Shown piece by piece: positions 1 through 4,897 of a stretch of 9,048 nucleotides of DNA. Numbering within the stretch: position 1 is the first letter of the stretch; the number at the start of each line of letters is the position of its first letter. Location: contig JAFGIZ010000270.1 in assembly GCA_016929365.1 (NCBI GenBank), positions 1-9,048 of the forward strand. Reading direction: 5' to 3'. Under the pieces are notes generated by a model. That model was not told the DNA's origin, made no database searches, and saw only the letters and a program-made list of their open reading frames with translations. The DNA is from Lentisphaerota bacterium. GTDB lineage: Bacteria > Verrucomicrobiota > Kiritimatiellia > UBA8416 > JAFGIZ01. The position numbers and the translations under genes were made by a program.

Positions 1-990
1 CTCGTCGGCGGAAAGCCGCTCCTGCAGATTGCCGTGGAACGCCTGGGGGGGCTGATCCCGCCCGACCGCGTACTCGTCATTACCAGCGGGGAACTCGTGG
101 ACGTGACGTGCCGCGCGGCGCCCGCGTTGCCCCCCGAAAACGTCATCGGCGAACCGTTCGGCCGCGATACCGCCGCGGCCTGCGCCCTCGCCCTGGCCGT
201 CGTGCGCCGGCGTGATCCAGCCGGCATTCTCTGCGTTCTGACCGCGGATCACATCATCGGCGACCTGGAGTCCTTTCATGCGACCCTGCGCGAGGGAGCC
301 GTCGTCGCCGCCGAGCACGATGCCCTGATTACGATCGGTATTCAGCCCACCTTCCCCAGCACGGGATTCGGCTATATCGAGAGCGGTAAACCCATTGAGC
401 ACTCGGGCCGCATCGCCTTTGCCCGGGCTGCCGGTTTCGTGGAGAAACCGGACCGCGCTACCGCCGAGCGGTACCTTGCGACCGGCCGGTACTATTGGAA
501 TTCAGGCATGTTCATCTGGACGGCCCCGACCTTTGCGCAAGCCCTGACCGCCTACCAGCCACCGCTCGCCGCCATGGTGCGGGAGGTGGAGCCCGCCGTC
601 GGTACGGACGGCTTTGCCCGAAAACTCCGCCACGCCTACGCGAAGCTCGAAAAAATATCGATCGACTACGCGATTATGGAAAAAGCCGATAACATCATCA
701 TGGCGCGGGGCACGTTTGCATGGGATGACGTCGGGTCATGGCCGGCGCTGGAACATCATTTCGACAAAGACAACGGCGGCAATGTGCGGATCGGTGCGTG
801 CGAAGCGATTGACGCACACAACAACGTCGTGGTCTCCAAGGAGCGGCTCACGGCCCTGATCGGCGTTGACGACCTGGTCGTGGTTCAGGCGCCCGGGGCA
901 ACGCTTGTCTGCCGCAAGGAGCGGGCGCAGGACGTCAAGCACATGGTGCGACTGCTCGCCGAGGCGGGCGGCTACGAGCATCTCTTATGA
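1..990 (+). CDS. manC: Mannose-1-phosphate guanylyltransferase (5' end outside the window)
   Basis: This enzyme makes GDP-mannose from mannose-1-phosphate and GTP in the cytoplasm, supplying cell-surface polysaccharides and glycans. The reading frame is open from base 1 (LVGGKPLLQ...), so the GTG at 34 is internal. The N-terminal nucleotide-binding loop (GGxGxRLWPLSR type) lies before the window. Visible family motifs in the 329 residues are FGRDTAAA near residue 54, the FVEKP signature (bases 436-450), WNSGMF (496-513), the SIDYAIMEKADN segment (from 658) and WDDVGSW (721-741). The protein ends soon after the nucleotidyltransferase and short beta-helix part, so it is the single-domain form without a fused phosphomannose isomerase. 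Its TGA overlaps the ruvX ATG by 4 bp, which suggests translational coupling. A related hexose-1-phosphate guanylyltransferase specificity is possible, but the motifs favour mannose. The gene symbol is by family resemblance. Confidence 0.93.
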   Translation, partial: LVGGKPLLQIAVERLGGLIPPDRVLVITSGELVDVTCRAAPALPPENVIGEPFGRDTAAACALALAVVRRRDPAGILCVLTADHIIGDLESFHATLREGAVVAAEHDALITIGIQPTFPSTGFGYIESGKPIEHSGRIAFARAAGFVEKPDRATAERYLATGRYYWNSGMFIWTAPTFAQALTAYQPPLAAMVREVEPAVGTDGFARKLRHAYAKLEKISIDYAIMEKADNIIMARGTFAWDDVGSWPALEHHFDKDNGGNVRIGACEAIDAHNNVVVSKERLTALIGVDDLVVVQAPGATLVCRKERAQDVKHMVRLLAEAGGYEHLL

Positions 991-1436
991 AGCGGGTGCT
1001 TGCGGTGGACTACGGGCGGCGCCGGCTGGGCCTCGCGGTCAGCGATCCGACGGGATCGCTGGCCTTTCCGCTGCGCACCGTGGAGAGCTGCGGTCCGCGC
1101 CGGGCCGCGGCCGCCGTACGCGAGGTCGTTTCCGAAACCGGGGCCGCGCGCGTCCTGGTCGGGCTGCCGCTCAACATGGACGGATCCGAAGGGCCCATGG
1201 CCCGGGAGGCACGCGCGTTTGCCGATCTCCTGCGCGCTGCGCTCCCCGTGCCCGTTGAAACCTGGGACGAACGGCTCAGCACGGCACAGGCCGAACGCGT
1301 GTTGCTCGAAGGCGACCTGTCGCGCCGGCGCCGCAAACGGGCCCGCGACAAGATTGCGGCCCAGCTTTTTCTGCAATCGTGGCTGGACGCCGCGGCGGCC
1401 CGCGCGCCTGACCGCAACACTGACGGTGAAGCATGA
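987..1436 (+). CDS. ruvX: RuvX/YqgF family RNase H-fold nuclease
   Basis: The 149-residue protein matches the usual length of the YqgF family. Members are described as putative Holliday junction resolvases and, in E. coli, as the nuclease that finishes the 5' end of 16S rRNA. It is a cytoplasmic RNase H-like fold. Family motifs are AVDYGRRRLGLAVSD at residues 6-20 with acidic D8, VGLPLNMDGSEG at 58-69, the acidic motif DERLSTAQAERVLLE at 94-108, and DKIAAQLFLQSWLD at 121-134 with D121. D8, E95 and D121 are the likely metal-binding acids. The ATG sits in an ATGA overlap with the upstream stop, and I see no Shine-Dalgarno, so coupled re-initiation is likely. Its own TGA overlaps the truA ATG in the same way. 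The C-terminal tail from about residue 136 is not conserved. Confidence 0.93.
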   Translation: MKRVLAVDYGRRRLGLAVSDPTGSLAFPLRTVESCGPRRAAAAVREVVSETGAARVLVGLPLNMDGSEGPMAREARAFADLLRAALPVPVETWDERLSTAQAERVLLEGDLSRRRRKRARDKIAAQLFLQSWLDAAAARAPDRNTDGEA

Positions 1437-2170
1437 GCCGTTACCGCCTCGACGTGGCCTATGACGGCACCGCGTACGCCGGCTGGCAGATCCAGCCGAA
1501 CGGCGACACCATCCAGGCGCAACTCGAAACCGCCCTTCACGCGTTGACCGGCGAACGCGTCACGGTGCACGGGAGCGGTCGGACCGACCGGGGGGTCCAT
1601 GCCCGCCGGCAGCCGGCCCATCTTGACCTTGTCCGCGACCGGACTCCCAAAGAACTCAAGACCGGCCTGAACGCACTTCTGCCGCCGGACATACGCGTGC
1701 TCAAAGCCGCGGCGGCCGCCCCGGATTTTCATGCCCGGCGCAACGCAATCGCCAAGGAATACCGTTACTTTATATGGAACGCGGAGGTGCTGCCGCCGCC
1801 GCTGCGGTTATACCGGACGCACGTTCCGCGCCGCCTGGACGTGTCCGCCATGCAACGCGCCGCGGCGGGCCTGGCGGGCTGCCACGACTTCGCCTCCTTT
1901 ACGGCCAACCCGAATCGTCCGGTCGCCTCTACGGTCAGGACGCTGAGCGTGCTGCATGTCGTCAAGCGGGGATCGGAGATCACGGTGACGGCCCGGGCCG
2001 AGGGCTTTCTCTACCGCATGGTCCGCAGCCTGGCGGGTTTCTTGATCAGGGTAGGGCAGGGGGCGGAGCCGGCCGCGCGCACGGCGGCCATGCTGAAGGC
2101 CCGTACGCGTACCGCCCATGTGCCCACCGCGCCCCCGCAGGGTTTGTTCCTCTGGCGCGTGTGGTATTGA
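1433..2170 (+). CDS. truA: tRNA pseudouridine(38-40) synthase TruA
   Basis: TruA converts uridines 38-40 of the tRNA anticodon stem-loop to pseudouridine in the cytoplasm. The 245-residue length is normal for the family. The start MSRYRLDVAYDGTAYAGWQ at residues 1-19 is the typical N-terminus. The catalytic motif GSGRTDRGVHA occupies 47-57, with catalytic Asp52 and neighbouring Arg50. KEYRYF at 108-113 carries the conserved active-site tyrosine (Y110). FLYRMVRSLAGFLIRVG at 192-208 is the C-terminal hallmark. The protein ends at LFLWRVWY, close to the usual family C-terminus. The ATG overlaps the ruvX stop (ATGA). Nothing in the gene looks broken. Confidence 0.96.
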   Translation: MSRYRLDVAYDGTAYAGWQIQPNGDTIQAQLETALHALTGERVTVHGSGRTDRGVHARRQPAHLDLVRDRTPKELKTGLNALLPPDIRVLKAAAAAPDFHARRNAIAKEYRYFIWNAEVLPPPLRLYRTHVPRRLDVSAMQRAAAGLAGCHDFASFTANPNRPVASTVRTLSVLHVVKRGSEITVTARAEGFLYRMVRSLAGFLIRVGQGAEPAARTAAMLKARTRTAHVPTAPPQGLFLWRVWY

Positions 2171-2173
2171 GTT

Positions 2174-2193
2174 CCCTGCTCGACAGGGCAGGG
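2174..2193 (+). other. Short inverted repeat after truA
   Basis: CCCTGC (2174-2179) and GCAGGG (2188-2193) form a 6-bp stem with an 8-nt loop just after the truA stop. An alternative is a 5-bp stem, CCCTG with CAGGG (2184-2188). No run of T follows, so this is not a convincing intrinsic terminator. It overlaps the proposed -35 element of the rpe promoter and could be an attenuating stem or chance. Confidence 0.3.
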
Positions 2194-2209
2194 GCGCTTC
2201 TGCCATAAT
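2180..2209 (+). promoter_or_regulatory. Candidate sigma70-type promoter for rpe-lepB
   Basis: TCGACA (2180-2185, 5 of 6 to TTGACA) and CATAAT (2204-2209, 5 of 6 to TATAAT) are separated by 18 bp. Transcription would start near 2216-2217, at or just before the rpe ATG at 2218, giving a leaderless mRNA. No Shine-Dalgarno sequence lies before that ATG, which is consistent. This is a visual match only; such matches also occur by chance. Confidence 0.45.
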
Positions 2210-2217
2210 CCGCGCCC

Positions 2218-2904
2218 ATGCAAGTCAAAATCCTGCCTTCATTGCTGGCCGCCGATTTCGGAAGACTTGCGGCCGAAGCCCGCCGGGCGGAACAGGCCGG
2301 CGCGGACGCCCTGCATCTCGACATCATGGATGCCCACTTCGTACCGAACCTCAGCATGGGCCCGGATGTCGTGGCCATGGCTCGCCGCGAGGTCACCATC
2401 CCGCTGAGCGTCCATCTGATGATGACGCATCCGGCGCAGTATCTCAACCGGTTCATCGACGCCGGCGCGGACTCGCTGCTTATCCACATCGAGGCTCAGG
2501 GCAATATCCCGGAAGCGCTCGACCGCATACGCGAACTGGGCGCCCGACCGGGGATTACGTTAAACCCCGAAACCCCCGCGCGTATGATCGATTCCGTGCT
2601 CAACCAGGTGGACGAAGTCCTGTGCATGACAGTCCATCCGGGCTACGGGGGGCAGTCCTTTATGGAAGAGGTGGTGCCCAAGATCAGGGACGTGCGCACG
2701 TCCGCCCTGCGAATCGGGCGCACGGATCTGGACATCATGGTGGACGGCGGCATCAACGCCGAAACCGGGCCCCGCTGCGCTGCCGCCGGAGCCAACCTCT
2801 TCGTCGCCGGCACCTACCTGTTCAGGGCCGATGACATGGCTCGGGAAATTGCCGGATTAAGGCGCGCAGCGGAAGGGGCCCTGGACCGTGAACTTCCTTC
2901 GTAG
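2218..2904 (+). CDS. rpe: Ribulose-phosphate 3-epimerase
   Basis: The enzyme interconverts D-ribulose 5-phosphate and D-xylulose 5-phosphate in the pentose phosphate pathway. It is a metal-dependent TIM barrel of normal length (228 residues). Motifs in order are ILPSLLAADFG (5-15, Ser8), HLDIMDAHFVPN (33-44, with metal ligands His33 and Asp35), SVHLM (64-68, His66), MTVHPGYGGQSF (137-148) and VDGGIN (175-180, catalytic Asp176). GTYLF (198-202) is near the phosphate-binding end. All expected metal and catalytic residues are present. The ATG is chosen because MQVKILPSLLAADF is the family N-terminus. The gene lies 47 bp after truA behind a promoter-like element, and its end overlaps the proposed lepB start by 17 bp. 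Confidence 0.97.
   Translation: MQVKILPSLLAADFGRLAAEARRAEQAGADALHLDIMDAHFVPNLSMGPDVVAMARREVTIPLSVHLMMTHPAQYLNRFIDAGADSLLIHIEAQGNIPEALDRIRELGARPGITLNPETPARMIDSVLNQVDEVLCMTVHPGYGGQSFMEEVVPKIRDVRTSALRIGRTDLDIMVDGGINAETGPRCAAAGANLFVAGTYLFRADDMAREIAGLRRAAEGALDRELPS
2871..2878 (+). promoter_or_regulatory. Probable ribosome binding site supporting the GTG start of lepB
   Basis: GGAAGGGG lies inside the end of rpe, 9 nt before the GTG at 2888. It is the best purine-rich site near any candidate lepB start and favours GTG 2888 over the in-frame ATG at 2954. Confidence 0.45.
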
Positions 2905-3994
2905 GCGCCGGCTTCGCAAGACGGCAAAGCATCTCCTCCGCCATGCGCGGTACATGCGGCATATGCGCGGCGACATCGCGGCGGCGACGGACCTGGAGGC
3001 CCTCCGCGAAGCCGAAGAAGAGATGCGCGTGGCGCTGCAGGACGGAGAGAGCGCCGCGGTGCAGCAGGCCGTGGATACCCTTCACGCGCGCACACAACGG
3101 CTCGCGGGACACCGGGCTTGGGCGTCTTTGCGCGAGAATCTTGAGGTCGCCGTCGTGGCGATTACCGTGGCCATGGCTTTTCGAGCCTATTTTCTGCAGC
3201 CGTTCAAAATCCCGACGGGCTCGATGCAGCCGACCCTGTACGGCATTACATCGGTTGCTCAGGACGGTCCGACTCTTTTCGACCGCATTCCGCTGAAATT
3301 CGTCAAGTGGTTTGTTACGGGGGACTGGTATCGGGAGGTTCGCGCCCGCACATCGGGACGCCTGGCGGATACCCCGCGCACGCGCAGCCAGACACCGTCC
3401 TATGTCGTAATCGGCGGAGTCCCGCACGAGGTTCCCCGGGACGCTGAGCTGCGCTATCGTAACGGCGACCCGGTTCCGGCGGGTGCACTCTTGTGGTCCG
3501 GCGTCATTACGGCCGGCGATCATGTTTTTGTTGACAGAATCCGATGGAATGTCTGGCGCCCGAAGCGAGGGCAGGTCATCGTGTTCAGTACGGCCGATAT
3601 TCGAACACTGCCTCCGGGCACGCACTACATCAAGCGCCTGGCCGCGCTGCCGGGTGAAACGGTCTCCATCGCTCCGCCGGATCTCGTGATCGACGGCAGC
3701 ATTGTCCGCGAGCCCCGGGCCATTCGCAACATTGCGGAGAAGCAGGACGGCTACCAAGGGTACGCGGTGATCGGCGACGCGCCGTATGGGTATCTGCGGA
3801 CCCCGTCACATCGGCTGGCACTTGGACCCGGGGAGTACTTCGCTCTCGGCGACAATAGCCACAACAGCCGCGACAGCCGGTACTGGGGCGGGGTTCCGAG
3901 GGAAAACCTCGTCGGACCCGCCTGTTTTGTGTATTGGCCGTTCCTCTCGAGCCACCCTGCGCGGCGCGCGAGCCGCTGGGGCATAATCAACTAG
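2888..3994 (+). CDS. lepB: Signal peptidase I with extended N-terminus and internal insertion
   Basis: This membrane serine protease cleaves signal peptides from exported proteins. The Ser/Lys catalytic machinery is intact: PTGSMQPTL at 109-117 (nucleophile Ser112), GDHVFVDRI at 210-218, HYIKRLAALPGETVSI at 246-261 (general base Lys249) and ALGDNSHNSRDSRYWG at 319-334. One transmembrane segment is visible at about 85-105, followed directly by the catalytic serine box. Two parts are unusual. About 84 residues, basic then coiled-coil-like, precede the membrane segment. Ser112 and Lys249 are 137 residues apart, against 55 in E. coli LepB (S90-K145), so a block of roughly 120-208 looks inserted. 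The GTG start overlaps rpe by 17 bp and has a purine-rich site upstream; ATG 2954 would remove 22 basic residues. The function is secure, the exact start less so. Confidence 0.92.
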   Translation: MNFLRRRRLRKTAKHLLRHARYMRHMRGDIAAATDLEALREAEEEMRVALQDGESAAVQQAVDTLHARTQRLAGHRAWASLRENLEVAVVAITVAMAFRAYFLQPFKIPTGSMQPTLYGITSVAQDGPTLFDRIPLKFVKWFVTGDWYREVRARTSGRLADTPRTRSQTPSYVVIGGVPHEVPRDAELRYRNGDPVPAGALLWSGVITAGDHVFVDRIRWNVWRPKRGQVIVFSTADIRTLPPGTHYIKRLAALPGETVSIAPPDLVIDGSIVREPRAIRNIAEKQDGYQGYAVIGDAPYGYLRTPSHRLALGPGEYFALGDNSHNSRDSRYWGGVPRENLVGPACFVYWPFLSSHPARRASRWGIIN

Positions 3995-4004
3995 AGCCCT
4001 CACA

Positions 4005-4019
4005 GCCGCGATCAGCGGC
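4005..4019. repeat. Short inverted repeat downstream of lepB
   Basis: GCCGC (4005-4009) and GCGGC (4015-4019) can pair around a 5-nt loop, 10 bp after the lepB stop. No T-run follows, so a terminator role is weak. Confidence 0.25.
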
Positions 4020-4101
4020 CCAATGCTTCAAAAACCCGGGAAACCCGAACAGAGGCGGTAATGTCGCATAATATATCTTATGTCTACTCATCTATAGCTC
4101 G

Positions 4102-4119
4102 ATCCACAATATGGTGGAT
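4102..4119. repeat. Stem-loop between the lepB and pseudopilin 3' ends
   Basis: ATCCAC (4102-4107) pairs perfectly with GTGGAT (4114-4119) around a 6-nt loop, and a G-T pair (4101 with 4120) extends it. It lies in the convergent gap, about 40 bp beyond the pseudopilin stop, next to a stronger stem-loop at 4130-4147. It may take part in ending or stabilising the converging transcripts. No U-tract follows on either strand. Confidence 0.45.
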
Positions 4120-4129
4120 TCCATGAACC

Positions 4130-4147
4130 GCCGGGCGAACGCCCGGC
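4130..4147. terminator. Strong GC stem-loop after the pseudopilin gene (possible terminator)
   Basis: GCCGGGC (4130-4136) pairs perfectly with GCCCGGC (4141-4147) around the loop GAAC. It lies 13 bp past the pseudopilin stop on the minus strand and 135 bp past lepB. It has the shape and place of a transcript end, but lacks a clear U-tract on either strand. It is therefore a terminator-like or mRNA-protecting hairpin rather than a textbook intrinsic terminator. Confidence 0.5.
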
Positions 4148-4160
4148 ACAACGTCCGCGT

Positions 4161-4649
4161 CTACAACTCGCAGATATAGGTATAGCGGTCCGATCCGATT
4201 CTGAGGAAACGCCCGGTATCCAGATCGCCGTCGTCTATGAGTTCGTCGACCTGCCGGAACTGTTCTTCCGTCGCGGATGGATTCACGACCGAGAAGCCGG
4301 CCGAAATGCCAAAGACGTTCCGCTCCCAGTCCCAGACACCGCCAAGCGGTGTACGCGACTCCCAATGTATGCGCTGCGGAAGATACGCATCCATCCCCGG
4401 AGGCACTGTGGCGCGGTTGACGTCGTTGGGATAATGTCCGTGCTCCATGGCATACAACTCGAAGGCATCCGCCGCCAGGCGTGCATCGTTGGCAAAATGC
4501 GACACCTGGGCGCGCTGGCGCGCACGCATGGCGTTCGGAATGGCCAGCAGCGCCAGCACCCCGATCAGGCCGACGACAATCATGATCTCGACCAGGGTAA
4601 ACCCGGACCCCGCCCCCCTGCCCCGCTCTGTACACGCCAATGCAGGCAT
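4161..4649 (-). CDS. Type II secretion / type IV pilin-like pseudopilin (prepilin leader)
   Basis: The 162-residue protein has a clear class III signal: a 16-residue leader ending in Gly16, then Phe17 (+1) and the motif FTLVEIMIVVGLIGVLALLAIPNAMRARQ with Glu at +5 (E21). A prepilin peptidase would cut after Gly16 and methylate Phe17, leaving a 146-residue subunit for a T2SS pseudopilus or type IV pilus-like filament. The globular part has DARLAADAFELYAMEHGHYPND (56-77), typical of major-pseudopilin relatives, then a Trp-rich stretch (WESRTPLGGVWDWERN, 96-111) and a C-terminal Cys160. An in-frame TAG at 4662-4664 leaves ATG 4649 as the first start. There is no correctly spaced Shine-Dalgarno; a GAGGAGG at 4679-4685 is 29 nt away and overlaps the proposed -35. 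No other secretion gene is nearby, so it stands alone. Which machine it serves cannot be read from the sequence. Confidence 0.88.
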   Translation of the reverse strand: MPALACTERGRGAGSGFTLVEIMIVVGLIGVLALLAIPNAMRARQRAQVSHFANDARLAADAFELYAMEHGHYPNDVNRATVPPGMDAYLPQRIHWESRTPLGGVWDWERNVFGISAGFSVVNPSATEEQFRQVDELIDDGDLDTGRFLRIGSDRYTYICEL

Positions 4650-4658
4650 AACAACTTG

Positions 4659-4687
4659 ATGCTACAGCAAAAAACATGCCTCCTCAA
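4659..4687 (-). promoter_or_regulatory. Candidate promoter of the pseudopilin gene
   Basis: On the minus strand TTGAGG (4687-4682, 4 of 6 to TTGACA) and TAGCAT (4664-4659, 4 of 6 to TATAAT) are exactly 17 bp apart. The -10 ends 9 nt before the ATG at 4649, so the mRNA would have almost no leader. This agrees with the absence of a usable Shine-Dalgarno and accounts for the misplaced GAGGAGG. Only a consensus match supports it. Confidence 0.38.
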
Positions 4688-4709
4688 GCTCGATAACGGC
4701 TGTTTCCCA

Positions 4710-4741
4710 TTGACCCCGGTGACGGCCGGTTTTACTGTAAT
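4710..4741 (+). promoter_or_regulatory. Candidate promoter of the tRNA-Thr gene
   Basis: TTGACC (4710-4715) matches the -35 consensus at 5 of 6. Two -10 candidates follow: TACTGT (4733-4738) with ideal 17-bp spacing but a weak match, and TGTAAT (4736-4741) with 5 of 6 but 20-bp spacing. The first would start RNA about 2 nt before the mature tRNA 5' end. The site is divergent from the pseudopilin promoter. Confidence 0.42.
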
Positions 4742-4746
4742 CCAAG

Positions 4747-4819
4747 GCCAGCTTAGCTCAGTCGGCAGAGCAAGTGATTTGTAATCACTAGGTCCTCGGT
4801 TCGAATCCGAGAGCTGGCT
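4747..4819 (+). tRNA. tRNA-Thr (anticodon UGU)
   Basis: A complete 73-nt cloverleaf can be folded. The acceptor GCCAGCT (4747-4753) pairs with AGCTGGC (4812-4818). The D stem is GCTC/GAGC (4756-4759, 4768-4771). The anticodon stem AGTGA/TCACT (4773-4777, 4785-4789) encloses the loop TTTGTAA, with anticodon TGT at 4780-4782. The variable loop is 5 nt (4790-4794). The T stem CTCGG/CCGAG (4795-4799, 4807-4811) encloses TTCGAAT. UGU reads ACA (Thr), and the G1-C72, C2-G71, G35 and U36 identity nucleotides known for E. coli tRNA-Thr are present. The discriminator base is U (4819). CCA is not encoded, so a CCA-adding enzyme must supply it. No terminator follows, so read-through towards the ABC-F gene is possible. 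Confidence 0.97.
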
Positions 4820-4897
4820 TCCGGCCGGCGGAGCATAAATACGGATCGCCCGGCTCCTTGCGTCCCGGGGCCCCCGCGATACAAGGCTTTTCAGAGC

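Noticed and set aside
1010..1732. 240-residue minus-strand open frame across ruvX and truA
   Set aside because: It spans two well-supported genes on the other strand; its low-complexity Arg/Ser/Ala composition is typical of a shadow frame.
2822..3757. 311-residue minus-strand open frame across lepB
   Set aside because: It lies opposite the intact signal peptidase catalytic boxes and has no recognisable motif or start context.
4031..4047. Possible minus-strand terminator: CGGG-AAA-CCCG stem next to an A-run (T-run on the minus strand)
   Set aside because: The stem has only 4 bp, and the T-run is short and separated by two bases. It is too weak to call, though it lies downstream of the pseudopilin.
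4084..4677. Alternative minus-strand frame starting 1 nt after GAGGAGG, overlapping the pseudopilin
   Set aside because: The GAGGAGG is too close to its ATG for initiation, and the product lacks any family motif, while the overlapping frame encodes a clear prepilin.
4820..4897. Promoter or terminator between tRNA-Thr and the ABC-F gene
   Set aside because: TTGCGT (4858-4863) and GATACA (4878-4883) match the consensus at only 3 of 6 each. The GGAGC/GCTCC pairing has an 18-nt loop and no T-run. Neither is good enough to list.
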